Notes under the pieces: model-generated
Database searches by the model: none
The model's input: only the letters and a program-made list of their open reading frames with translations
What the model was told of the DNA's origin: nothing
Translations under genes and position numbers: made by a program
DNA from: Gamarada debralockiae
Taxonomy: Eukaryota; Ascomycota; Leotiomycetes; Helotiales; Hyphodiscaceae
DNA length: 64,000 nucleotides
Reading direction: 5' to 3'
Assembly: GCA_002803225.1 (NCBI GenBank)
Contig: NXFV01001802.1
Location: 40,296-104,295, forward strand
Shown: piece by piece, positions 11,330 to 22,399 of the stretch
How positions within the stretch are numbered: position 1 is the first letter of the stretch
Layout of the letters: each line of letters begins with the position of its first letter

Positions 11330-12367
11330 TTTTTGGTGGCAGCCTCGAAGTTCGGTGAAGTTGTGGCTTCGGAATATTTTTGATATTGACAAGGGAAATT
11401 TGACTCTCGACCGCCGTATTGGCAGAGTTGGCGTTGCAGTCCACAGTAGTGATGTCTCAACGTCCCTAGACAAACATCATCTGTACAACCAGTCCCAAAC
11501 CTATCACCAGATTCATATCCATTTTGCCTTCAGATGGGATACATCTTGTCACCCGTCTCCAATGGTAATGACCAAATCCTCTTCGAATCCTAACCTCGGA
11601 ATAAATACTCCCCTACGCCTCCATGGCGGTGAACGGACAAACCATCTCCTCTGCCAAGCTAAATCTGCAACCGCAACCCATCAAGTCTCAAAAACCCGCT
11701 GGCCACATATCTGCTATTGGACAATGATCACCAATAACTGCAGCAGCTAGTTCATACACAGTTGGAAGACCAACCAGATCTCATGATGTGCTGCACTGCA
11801 TCTGACACCCGCACGCATTCGAGCCACGACAACACACGCTTAGGATGTATTTTATTCGTAGAGGTTAGATCCACTCTAGCCTTTTTGTAAGTTGATTTCA
11901 ACGACATGTCGGTGTTGGAAATTTGCAATCGGGGCGATTTGTTGCTTCATCCTTGTTTGTTGACCGTTTGCTCTCGAGGCTCAACAGTACTTTTCTTTAT
12001 TCTTTCTTTTTTGTCTGGGCACTGTTTCAGTCACAGGTAAGGTGTGGGAGAAGGGAAGTCCATGTAGCGTGATCTGGGTCTGCAACATATATCCAGGTGG
12101 GTGATCTATCTCTATCTCACACGACACTCCTCTCCCTCTGTCTCTGTACCTCTCATCAGCCTCAATCATGTGTCCCTTTCCTCCCCATCTCAATATAATG
12201 TACCACTTCCTCAAAACTTCTCTTTCTTCCTCTTCTCCCGCCTTGATACCCCAACCTTATTGACGCCGCCTCACCCCGCCATCACCATCATTTCCAAGCA
12301 AACCCTTCCGTTCTTTCCAAAATCTCTCCTTCTTTATACCCCCAAAACATCAATCCCTGTCTTCAAG
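11330..12367. other. Intergenic region between divergent MTG2 and a conserved gene
   Basis: About 1 kb holding the divergent promoters of MTG2 (minus) and the gene at 12368 (plus). The last 270 bases are pyrimidine-rich, as expected just upstream of a fungal start codon. I see no further gene. Confidence 0.5.
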
Positions 12368-13207
12368 ATGAGGAGAGTCCGAAGTTTCGAGCGGCGCTCC
12401 CCAACTTACCTACGTCCCGAAATAACCCTAACAAGACACCGCCGCAGATCGAACAGACGACGCATAAGAATGGACCCCGACTGCGCGATATGCAGCCAGC
12501 CTGCACTCGCGCGTTGCGAGTGTGAGTCTAAGGGTCTTGATACGGCTGTTAGGCAGGCGGAGCAGAGGATGATGGCTGGTGTTTTTACTGAGATACGGTT
12601 CGTTCTCCCTTATACCCTTCCCCATCTCCCCTTCTTCATGTTCTTGTTGATTTCTTGTGGGTGATGTTGGGGATGGGTTGGCTAATGATGGGTGAATAGG
12701 TCCTGGGTCCGCGGCCACGCCCAAGATTACATTCTCTCCTTCTTCTCCACCTTGACAACCCGGCGCAAAGAACTCCACGCCTCGCACATCCACCGCATAA
12801 CCGACCGCGCATACCACTATTACCACGCTCCTCCCCACCCATCCGAACTCTTAGCCGCAGACGCCGAACTAAAGCGCGGGATTGATGAAGATTGGCGGGC
12901 TTCAGTCCAACGATATCCGGAGGTCTTGGAATATTTTTATTCTTTGGTGGAATTAGCGTTGCCTGGGGAGGAAGAAAGTTGTGTGCGAGACCCACCGCTG
13001 AGCGCCTTAGGGGGCGGGAAGAGAGGCGTGAGACTGCGGGAGGGTGGTGGTGATAGGGATGGGAGAGAGAGGAGGAGGAGTAGGATTGGTGGGGGAGGCG
13101 GGAGGGAGAGGGAGAGGGATGAGAGGAGGGATAGGGATGGGAGGAGGCCTGGGGTGGCGTTCGCGCCGATGCCGGGGTATTCGTATGTCCAGCCTCCTGG
13201 TCTTTGA
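12368..13207 (+). CDS. Conserved Pezizomycotina protein of unknown function, two exons
   Basis: Exons 12368-12597 and 12700-13207; the 102-nt intron (GTTCGT...GAATAG) has a CTAAT branch point. The product is 245 residues from this ATG, or 211 from the Met at 12470, which begins the Cys-containing segment MDPDCAICSQPA. I favour the second Met on family grounds because the first 34 residues are only Arg-rich. A Cys cluster (CAIC...CEC) is followed by a helical region: AVRQAEQRMM, then WVRGHAQDYILSFF and HPSELLAADAELKRGIDEDW. Conserved fungal proteins with this layout exist, but I know of no assigned role. The C-terminus (about 60 residues) is an RD/RE/RG-rich low-complexity tail ending in a Pro-Gly-Tyr motif, as in some RNA-associated proteins. 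Confidence 0.8.
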
Positions 13208-13705
13208 TTTTGCATGCTCGAACTGGGGGAAGGGGAAGGGAAGAGCGTCTATATAATGATTGCCATGAAATTGCTCTTGCATTTAGCGCGGGTGTTATGT
13301 TATACCTACCTTTCTCCCATTCTAGCTCATATTTAGGATATAAGTTTCGAGATTTGTGTTTGAATTTGCGATTTTGGGGAGATGGATGGTTTAAATGTGC
13401 TTTATTCACGAACTATGCCCCCTATGCATTGTCCAATATCCATTCTTCGCTCATTCTTCGCGCCTAGGCATGGAAGAGAAGGAGGAGCTTCTTAAAATAC
13501 AGGCAAGAAGATGCAGTGATGCGGCAGCGCTGGAACGGAAAAGCTGCCCTGATGACCTGATAATGCTAGAAAGAGAAACTTTTTAAGTGAAAGAAATCCC
13601 CTTTGTCCCATCACCCCCATTCATATCCACACCCATAAACATGCGAGTCATTCCTGAACGGGTGAGGGCATACGAGGATGTGAGAACAAGGCTGGCGAGT
13701 GTGAT
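13208..13705. other. Convergent 3' intergenic region
   Basis: About 500 bases between the 3' ends of the gene ending at 13207 (plus) and BFR1 (minus). It holds 3' UTRs only, as far as I can see; no gene. Confidence 0.5.
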
Positions 13706-15354
13706 TTATGCTTTGTCCTCAATAGAAGCGTCCTTGAGGTCCTTGGCGAGATCTTCGTCTGCTTCCCTGCTTATCTCGATTTCATTCTTGACGGATCCAC
13801 CTTCGCCGACGGATGCTGTGGCTTTACCGTCGCCGTTGGCGTGGACGGGGGTAGCGGGTGTGGCAGGTGTAGAGGATTCCTCAGCTTCAAGACGCTCGAC
13901 TTCCTTCTTGGCCTTTTCGATGTTCTATTGCCTAGTTAGCACTCATCTAGTTTGAACATGTGAAGTGTATGACTTACCCTTGCAGTCTGAGCATCTTGAT
14001 CAGCCTTCCAGTGATCCAACTTCGCCTTGACCTTCTCTCGGACACCAGGGATATCGGCAGCAGACATAGGCGGGTCAATCTTCATGAACTCGCAGTCTTC
14101 GATGACGGATGGAGGACAGCTGTACTTAGCGGTAGAAGCGGCAGGCGACTCCGTAGCGGCAGCATTCTTGCGTCCCTTCTTTCCCTTCTTGCCTCCAGTT
14201 CCTGCAAAGTAGTCTTCCTCTTCCTTTCGGACCACCTTCATACCCTTGATACCGGAGTCGTCAACTGTACGTTGAGCTGTGGCTTGGAATTGAGATGGGG
14301 CTTGGAGGGGTGCCTTCTCGGCTGAGTAGGATGGGTCCAGGTATCGCAACAAACTTTCAGCACGTCTAATCTCGTCCAAGTAAGCCTTGTCGCTAGCCTC
14401 TGCAAGCATCTTCTGAGCACGCTCTTTTCGCTTCTCCTTCTCGAAGTTCTCACGCTCAACTTGACGACGTTCACGGGCCTTCTTACGAGCTTGATACTCA
14501 TACTCCTGAATAGCACGGTTTGCTTGGTAATAATCATCCTTAATCTTTCGGATCGCTGCGAACTTCTCCTTCTGCTCATCGTTCAACTTGGTGCGTTCAT
14601 CTCGAAGGGCGTTAATGTTCTTGTATGCATCATCCTGCTCAGCCTTGATAGTGTCCAACTCAGCCTGGATCTTGTTGTACTTGTCAGAGAGCGCCTTAGA
14701 TTCAGGGTCGTCGAGAGTATCCCGCAGAGACTTCAGCTTAGCCTTTGACTCATCAATCTTCTTCTGCTGATCCTCAAAGCCGGCGAAACCCTTGCGCTGC
14801 TTTCGCAGGCTAGAAATGTCCGCAAGAGCCTTCTTCTCGTCAACCAGCTTCATCATGCCTCCATTGACCTGCTTCTCCAAACGCTCAATCTCGCGGTCAA
14901 TCTCATCGACGTTCTTGAATGAGACACGGCTGCGTGCTGCCTTCTGCTCGGCAATAAGAGCCTTGAGCTTCTCATCTTCCTTCTTGATCTGCTCAAAGGT
15001 CTGGTTGCGTCCAGCTTTTCCACCTGCTTGTTGCTCGCGGATTTCTTTCAATTGGCCCAGGAGTTCAGTACGACGCTTTGCGGATGGGGAGTCTTTGGAC
15101 TTAGGCTGGGCCATGTCCAATTTTGCCTTGTTTGCATTCTATAGAGGAGAAATAGTCAGTAAGAGTCAATGCAGTCTGCCGATGACAATGCAATCTTGCA
15201 TCTCTAGATGTAGGGATTCACATACGAATTTGGCCATGGAGTCAGCATGTTCTTTTTCAGCCTTCTTGAGACTGGCCTTGTAGGCCTCCTCGTCTGGCTT
15301 CTCAGGCTTGACATTTTCCTTCTTTGCGTCAATTGGCGCAGCGGGGGTTGCCAT
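13706..15354 (-). CDS. BFR1: Nuclear segregation/mRNP protein BFR1
   Basis: Three exons: 15354-15226, 15138-13978 and 13924-13706, 502 residues in total. Both introns (88 and 53 nt) have clean GTATGT/GTAAGT donors and CTATAG/CAATAG acceptors. The protein is almost entirely charged coiled coil, starting with a Lys/Glu-rich segment and continuing through EIDREIERLEKQVNGG, a motif of the Bfr1 family, then KIDESKAKLKSLRD and a long Lys/Arg/Glu helix. The Lys-rich patch KKGKKGRK lies near residue 335. Yeast Bfr1 is a polyribosome-associated RNA-binding protein linked to secretion and ploidy; its length (about 470) matches. Transcribed divergently from RPB5 across about 380 bases. Confidence 0.93.
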
Positions 15355-15736
15355 GTTTGTCGAAGATGGTCAATGTCAGGAGGAAGAATAGGAATGATTG
15401 TGTAAGGAGATGGCGGATGAGGGGGTTAGATGTCCATTCCAACGGGACGTTTTGTATTGCAAATTGACGTCTGGAGTGGAGTGGATATTCTCGTGTGCGA
15501 AATAAATCAACTGGAAACGGATTGACTTCGGCGCTAATAATTTTTGATACGGCGGAGTGAATACCTCCTCCGCGCAAGTCCCTTGCAACCGAACTTTTTT
15601 GTTTGCGCCTCAAGAACCCTTTGAACCTCTCAACTCTAGTTCTGGTCTCCACAAGAACAACGTCAACTTGTTCCCTAGAGTTGACTGATCTGCGAAGCTT
15701 ACTACACCTTCACGAATTCTCGACAATACTACCGAG
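15355..15736. promoter_or_regulatory. Shared divergent promoter region of BFR1 and RPB5
   Basis: Only 382 bases separate the BFR1 and RPB5 start codons, so both genes must draw their promoters and 5' UTRs from this interval. I see no clear TATA box. The close head-to-head arrangement of an RNA polymerase subunit and a polysome protein suggests co-expression, which is inference. Confidence 0.5.
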
Positions 15737-16507
15737 ATGTCGAACGATGAGGATCGCCAAATGAAGCAGCGAGAGGCTGGTGAGAGAGAGGCAGCAAGAC
15801 TTTGGCGCGCATGGAGAACTGTCCACGAGATGGTTCAAGACAGGGGATATGAATTATCTGATGAGGAAGTGAAGATCACTCTTGATGAGTTCAAGAGCAA
15901 GTTTGGAGGCGCCGATGGCAGTGTTGAGTATGCGCCAACAAGCAACATCTCAAGTCTCTCCTATTGACAACTTCTCAGGCGTTCGCACATGAAGTTCTCA
16001 GCACGACCCAGCGACGCGATGTTAAAGCGATATGCAAACCCCCCTACTGCAGCCAAACCAGAAGGTGCCCCTCCTGACATCGGTACCATCTGGGTCGAGT
16101 TCCTGCCCGATTCCAACGTCGGTATCAAGCAGATGCGCAATTTTGCCCAATATCTCTCCCAGAACATGTTCCACACCGGCATCCTCATCACAAACGTCAA
16201 CATTACTCCTGCTGCCCTCAAGATTATCCCCGCTGTGGCCTCTGAGACGAAAATCGAGTGCTTCCTTGAGCAAGATCTCCTAGTCAACATCACACACCAC
16301 GAACTGGTTCCCAAGCACGTGCTGTTAAGCAAGGAGGAGCGTGCAAAGCTGTTGGAAAGATACCGCCTGAAAGATACGCAGTTGCCGCGAATCCAGCTGA
16401 GTGATCCGATCGCGAGATACTTGGGCTTGCGAAGAGGTCAGGTGGTCAAGATCATTCGGAAATCTGAGACAGCTGGTCGGTACGCCAGTTATAGACTGTG
16501 TGTTTGA
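15737..16507 (+). CDS. RPB5: RNA polymerase I/II/III shared subunit RPB5 (RPABC1)
   Basis: Two exons, 15737-15927 and 15979-16507, with a 51-nt intron, give 239 residues (yeast Rpb5 is 215). The N-terminal jaw domain carries [19 protein letters not shown]. The C-terminal assembly domain, shared with archaeal RpoH, carries [11 protein letters not shown], then [32 protein letters not shown] and the terminal [14 protein letters not shown]. These match the eukaryotic family almost residue for residue. It forms part of the lower jaw of all three nuclear RNA polymerases and contacts downstream DNA. Essential housekeeping gene. Confidence 0.97.
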
Positions 16508-17027
16508 TTTGGGGACTTGGTTGGTCATGGATATGAGACATGGAGTTGGTCAGGAGTTTATTTGAGAACAAAAGCATTGAAGGCGTAACGGGGCAGCTGA
16601 GATAGCTCTCGAATTCGCGAATACCAAGGCCGATTTACCAACACCCCCCGTCCATCTTTGAGGTCTTGGACTGGTGATGTCTTTTTGACTCAGACATACA
16701 TGCAGATGCAAGGTACAGACGTACAGACAGATACGAGTTCCTGCAGCTCTGAGGGAGGGACCTTCCAAGGGGAAGCAAAAGTTCACGGGCACGTGATCGA
16801 TCTCCTCGGCTCACTTTCCGCTTCACTAATTTCCCCCGCATCTCAACACCTTGAATCGCATCTTTTGACAGATTGGGGCAAACTGCAACCGCAGATCGGG
16901 CACAAGTAAGTTATATCCGGTAGGTGCTTGTCTTTCTTTCATTTTCTTTGCTTCGTCCTGTTCTTCCTTCCCATCAATCCAATTCTTTCTTTCCATTTTG
17001 TAAGTCTTCAAGCTCCGATCACTCAAA
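16508..17027. other. Intergenic region
   Basis: About 520 bases between RPB5 and the ligase gene. CT-rich tracts precede the ATG at 17028. No gene seen. Confidence 0.5.
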
Positions 17028-18832
17028 ATGCCGTTTAAAAGTAGACAGCCAGATATCGACCGTAAGCAATCCCCAATCGGCGCCGGGTCCACAAACTCGG
17101 GAATTCTCTTCTAACCTCTTCAAATTGCAGTCCCTCGAAACATAACAACCTGGCAATGGCTTTTCGAATCCCCCGCGTCTCCTCTCCGCACAAACCCCTC
17201 CACCCTTGCCGGCTTCACAAACGCGCAAACCAAAGAGCGCATCTCCTGGGCCGACATGAAGGCACACACTACGCACCTCTCCACCGCACTAGTCAAGAAT
17301 TACGGTCTCCAACCAGGCGAAACAGTCGCCTTGTTCTCACCCAACACTATTTGGTACCCAGTTGCTATGCATTCTGTGTGTCGCGTCGCAGGCATCATAT
17401 CCGGTGCTAGTCCTGCGTATAATGTGGAGGAGATGACATATGCGCTTAAGATCGGGAGAGCGAAGTTCTTGATGACCGTCCCTGGGAGTATAGAGGTTGC
17501 GATTGCGGCTGCCAAGGCGGCAGGGTTGCAGAAGGATCATGTGTTCCTGTTGGAGGGGAAGTTAGATGGGTATAGGAGTGTAGGAGATCTGATTGAGATG
17601 GGGAAGGGGTGTGGAGAAAGTGGGCAGGTACCCCCGTATCAGCTACCAAAGGGCAAAACAAACGGAGACCTTTGTGGATTCTTGAGTTTCAGCAGTGGGA
17701 CTACAGGACTTCCAAAAGCGGTATGTTGTCCAACCTTGGTTACTGATAGAGGGAACGAACGCTGATGAAACAGGTCATGATATCCCACCAAAACGTAATA
17801 GCCCAATGTCTCCAAATCAGCCAAATAACACCCAGTACGCACAAAAAAGTCCTCGCAGTCCTCCCTTCCTTCCACATAACCGGGCTAGTCCACGCCCTCC
17901 ACCTGCCTCTCCTCCTCAACGCAGAAGTCTACATGCTGCCCGCATTCACCATGAAAGCCATGCTAGACACCGTCACCGAATACCAGATCGGAGAACTACT
18001 TCTCGTGCCCCCTATTCTCATCCGTATGGTTCGCGATCCGATTGTCGATGAATATGATTTGAGCTGCATCACGCGGTTTTCAAGTGGGGCGGCGCCGTTG
18101 AGTGAGGAGATTATACAGCAGCTTAAAGCTAAGTTCCCCAACACGGGCTTTAAACAGGGATATGGCATGACGGAATCTTGCTCATGCATCACCGCTCACC
18201 CACCCGAAAAATACGACTATGAACACGCCCACAAAGTCGGCACAATCTGCGCCAGCACAGAAGTCAAGATTGTGGATGAAGACGGCAAGGAACTCGGTAT
18301 TGGGCAACCAGGCGAGTTGCTTGCGCGAGGTCCGCAGATTACAATGGGATATCTAAACAATGAGACTGCAACAAAAAGCACTTATGATGAGGATGGCTTC
18401 CTGCATACCGGTGATCAGGCGGTTATTGATGAGGAGGGCATGGTTACAATTACGGATCGCATTAAGGAGATGGTTAAGGTTAAGGGCATCGGAGTTGCGC
18501 CTGCTGAACTCGAGGATTTACTTTTGGGACACCCGCATGTTGAGGATTGTGCTGTGCTGGGGATTAAAGATGATTATAGTGGGGAGAAACCGAAGGCGTA
18601 TATTGTGCGGAAGAATGGAGCGCCGGAAGAGAGAGAGCTGGGGGAGGCGCTGTTGATGTATGTTAAGGAGAGGAAAGTTAGGCATAAGTGGTTGAAAGAG
18701 ATCGAGTTTATTGGGGAGATTCCCAAGAGTGCTAGTGGGAAGATTTTGAGGCGCATTTTGAGGGATTTGGCGAAGGGGAATAGGAGGGGGACGGTAGTTG
18801 TTGATCAGGGAACTGCGAGGGCCAAGTTGTAG
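17028..18832 (+). CDS. 4-coumarate:CoA ligase-like acyl-CoA synthetase, probably peroxisomal
   Basis: Three exons: 17028-17061, 17131-17720 and 17774-18832, giving 560 residues. It is an ANL-superfamily adenylate-forming enzyme that activates a carboxylic acid with ATP and transfers it to CoA. The P-loop-like motif SSGTTGLPKA (199-208) ends exactly at the second splice site and continues as VMISH. GYGMTES is at 337-343, an FLHTGD segment follows, then the hinge KEMVKVKGIGVAPAELE. The catalytic Lys in PKSASGKILRR is near residue 531. The C-terminus AKL is a good type 1 peroxisomal targeting signal, as in fungal 4CL-like and phenylacetyl-CoA-ligase-like enzymes. Substrate is unknown; aromatic or medium-chain acids are plausible. 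Confidence 0.93.
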
Positions 18833-20611
18833 ATTTGCACGAACTCCTTTACGATAATTCACTGCTAGTGTTGTATTAGTCCTAAAATAGCGAGTTTCGG
18901 CCCGTCTAACGGTGCAAGACTACCGCAATCATACTTCAAAAATCTTGAGCGGATGTCCCAGCGGACTCTCAATGAGTTCAAATTGTCCAATCAACTCTCT
19001 TTGCATAGAACAGCAAGCGAGGTCCATCTGAAAGGCTGTTTCTAGTAAGCACTTGCCGTACGACCAACCAATACTCATCCACCTTAGTATCAACGATTAC
19101 ATCTTCACTCCCGTATCGCTCTTCACTCCTGTATCACTCTTCACTCCCGTATCGCTCTTCACTCCTGTATCACTCTTCACTCCTGTATCACTCTTCACTC
19201 CTGTATCACTCTTCACTCCCTCCCCCTCTCTCCTATTCCTAGATTATTCAATTGCTCTATACGTTCGAAGAAGTCATCGTCGCTATTATCTCCATCATCT
19301 AGATTGATCGCAGAGGCAATAGGAGGAGGTTCTAACGCGTGAAACTTCTTCTAACAACCCTTCACTTGACAAAAGGGCACCTTGAAAATAGCGCACTGCC
19401 TTGTAGTTCGTTTGACTACTAATATCTCCTCCCTAGCTGTCATCGCTCTCTTGCGCTCGATCCTACAATATTCTATGTCGTGTAAGACACGAAAGACCCC
19501 CCTGTACGCGTTGCGGGAGCTAATATTTTAGGTGCTTGGCATAGGGGGTACACCAACTGCAGAGTAAGAGATACAGTACAAATCCATTGTGCGAGTCATT
19601 GCGATAGCGGTAGTAAGCGACGGTGACATTGGGCTACAGCTAATTTAGTAGGGGAATCCATGTACTACCACCCCTCTACGATGAATCCACCGACTCATAA
19701 GCCTCACCGCCTTACAAACGGTCTTATACCGAGGATTTTCCGGGACAGTGTGCCTTTTTAGGTTGACTGTCCCGAGACCGTTGGGCTACGGCTAAGCCGC
19801 CAAGGGGGCGTAGGCTGGTCGCTGTCTTTTGGGTGTGCAGGAGATGTTCTAGATCTGGTTGAAAAAACATTGTTAGACTCGTCGCCTCAAGCAATGCATG
19901 CCTATCAGGAATTGGAACATTCTTGAACCAGAAAAAAAAAATTTAAATAGATAGATATAAAGATTGAAAAAAAAGGACGGCTTGGCCGTGATTGCAACAT
20001 TGTAGAGTGTACCCACTACGTTAAATGAGTAGCAATGTCTTTGGGAGGAAGTGACAAAGTGTGAAAAGTGTCAGGCTGGTAACTGTTCTCCTGCAAGATC
20101 TCGGCGACGAGTTCCTCATTGAGAAAAATTACACACCTCGTGCTTTTTCGAAAATAAGTTGATGCAAGGGCTCAGGGTAAGCCGAAGGATTTGCCCGCAC
20201 ATGCTGTGTCAGTTGGGACGGTTTTCGGGCGAAATATCATAGAATTCTTGACTAGCTTGATATCTAGGAGCGTAAAAAATCGGGATCAGCATTCCAACCA
20301 ACATGCTGCAACGCACTTCTCGTTCAAGAGCCAATCTCTAAAAGAGCTTCAGCGGCTGTGGCGCGCACCCGGGGCATTTCTCCGTCTCCTCCAATTAGTG
20401 GCAGCAAAAGCTTTCGGGGCTCTACTTTATTTTTTGCGTCCAGAATTCATTCAATATTCAATCAATCGTTATAGGTTCTATTCCTACAGTTGACGCCTTT
20501 GCATGGTGCTTGTTCCCTGACCTTTGCTAAGTCTTCATTTCATTATTATCAGAGAAGACTTGGATTGTTAACTCTACTCCGACGGGCAACCGTTGCCAGC
20601 AGCACAGCAGC
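18833..20611. other. Repeat-bearing intergenic region
   Basis: About 1.8 kb with no gene. It contains the 18-bp minisatellite (19102-19219), a foldback CGGGACAGT/ACTGTCCCG (19741-19774), a near-identical 15-bp direct repeat TTGGGCTACRGCTAA (19629 and 19781), and an A-rich/T-rich patch at 19928-19973. This looks like decayed repeat DNA rather than a normal promoter. Confidence 0.45.
19102..19219. repeat. 18-bp minisatellite, six full copies
   Basis: Six complete 18-bp units from 19102 to 19209 and a partial seventh to about 19219. Two variants occur: TCTTCACTCCCGTATCGC (copies 1 and 3) and TCTTCACTCCTGTATCAC (copies 2, 4, 5 and 6). They differ only at two CpG sites (CG to TG and CG to CA). 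Because the unit is divisible by three, a plus-strand frame reads it as repeated FTPVSL, but there is no evidence that it is coding. Confidence 0.9.
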
Positions 20612-22190
20612 ATGGCAGACGCATCTCCACCGCATAGTACGCACAGCAATGTGCAACAAGAATCTCGAACGAACGACTGGAGGGGACCTGATGATCCAGA
20701 TTGTCCTTACAACTGGCCGAAGTGGAAGCGCATCTACATGACCAGCATTCCAGCATTTCTCTGCATCAACGTGTTAGCATGCTCCATCGACTCGAAATGT
20801 AGATTCTGACTCATGTAGGTCCTTCGCCTCTTCCGTTTACACATCTGGAGCCAACGACATATCAGAGCATTTCGGGATCCCCCACACAGTATCTCTGCTT
20901 GGTCTTTCCCTCTTTCTTTGGGGTCTTGGGCTTGGAGCCATCATCGCGGCACCTGTCAGCGAGTATTATGGTCGCAGGATTGTATATCTAACAACCGTTC
21001 CAATCTTCGGGTTTTTCATCCTAGGCTCAGGATTAGCACAAAACTTCGCTACTTTGGCCGTCTGTCGCTTCTTCAGCGGCTTCTTTGGGAGCGCAGTGGT
21101 TTCAGTAGGCGGAGGCACAATGCAGATCTCTGGCAGCCTACTCTAGCGGGATTTGTCTATCCTTTCTACTTCGTGTCTCCTTTTCTTGGCCCAGCCTTTG
21201 GTGTGACAGACTGTACTAGTTCTGTGGTTTTCCATGCTGATCTCTCCAGGACCTGTCATCGGCGGTTTCGTTAGCGAGGACAAGGACTTCTGCTGGCTAG
21301 AATGGGTGATTCTCTTCATGGTCGCCTTCAACTACCTCTACTCCATTCCCCAATCCGAAACCTACAAGAAAACCATCCTCCAAAAGCGCACACGCACGGA
21401 AGAACAATCCAATGCACTCCCACCACTCGAAGCCGCCGTCCCCTTAAGCGTTGTCGTCCAGCGCATCGTCCTCAAACCTTTCAAGATGCTCTTCGTCGAG
21501 TCCATCGTGCTCTTCATGACCGTCTACATGGCGTTCAACTTCGCCGTATTTTGCAGCTTCTTCGCTGCCTTTCCATATATATTTGGCGGCCAGTACGGCT
21601 TCACGCCTGGTCAGCAGGGGCTTACCTTCATCTCTATTGCATTGGGCTGCGTTATCGGCTTTTTCGCCGTGGTCTATATAGATCGGCGAACATACCCTCC
21701 GTTAGAGGCGAAGTATGGCGTCGGCGCAGTACCGCCCGAGTACCGTCTCTATGGTGCGATGGTAGGCTGTGCCCTCAACCCAGTCAGCCTCTTCTGGTTC
21801 GGCTGGGCCGCCGATGCAGGCGTGTACTGGTTGAGCCCCGTTGTAGCAGCTGTGCCGTTTGCGGTGGGTAACATCATGGTGTACAGCAGCGGTGCACTGT
21901 ATATCATGAACTCATATGGATCACTACACGGCGCTAGCGCCCTCAGTGCCAATAGTCTCCTTCGGTATGCAGGCGGAGGTGCGTTCCCACTATTCACTGT
22001 GCAGATGTTCTCCTTTTTAGGAATTGGCTGGGCGAGTAGTCTGCTGGGCTTCGTGTCGGTGGCATTGGTGCCTGTACCGTGGGTGTTGTATAAGTATGGA
22101 GAGAGAATCAGGGCGCATAGTCAGTATATTACTACCGAGGAGCTGGTGTTGGGGAGCTCGTTAGTGGAGGTTACAAGTGAGAGAGAGTAG
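20612..22190 (+). pseudogene. MFS drug:H+ antiporter-type transporter with a frameshift
   Basis: The full length of a DHA1-type multidrug MFS gene is present. Exon 1 (20612-20772) ends in the family signature NWPKWKRIYMTSIPAF. Exon 2 starts at 20819 after a 46-nt intron and carries FLWGLGLGAIIAAPVSEYYGRR (TM2 and motif A) and GSGLAQNFATLAVCRFFSG. Exon 3 (21250-22190) starts after a GTGTGA...CTCCAG intron with GPVIGGFVSE (motif C region) and YLYSIPQSETYKKTIL, then the six C-terminal TM segments. Inside exon 2, near 21120-21125, the frame must shift by one base for GGGTM to continue into DLWQPT. No intron explains it. Either a deletion has inactivated the gene or one base is missing from the assembly; the rest is undamaged, so the lesion would be recent. 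Confidence 0.75.
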
Positions 22191-22399
22191 ACAGGAATCT
22201 AGGTGAGGATGGAGTGTCAGCCCTTACGGACTTGTATACATACTAGAGCACTAAAAAGAATTATGGAGGTTCGTACCAACTTCATCTAATGCTCCTTTGT
22301 CGTCCTCTGCCGCAGCCTCTGCTGGCCATCTCGCGGTCGAGGGTTCGGTAACCGGGCCGGGTCATAGCCGTACCCGTGAAGCAGCGTTTAGGTCATGCT

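Noticed and set aside
12101..12367. In-frame extension upstream of the conserved gene at 12368
   Set aside because: The extra residues are low-complexity from pyrimidine-rich leader DNA; the Cys segment after the Met at 12470 is where conservation begins.
13007..13409. Long reverse frames opposite the Arg/Gly-rich tail
   Set aside because: Antisense of an R/G-rich repeat gives Pro/Ser/Leu runs; no start context or domain.
19102..19219. Tandem units as a CRISPR array
   Set aside because: Units are contiguous with no spacers, and the genome is eukaryotic.
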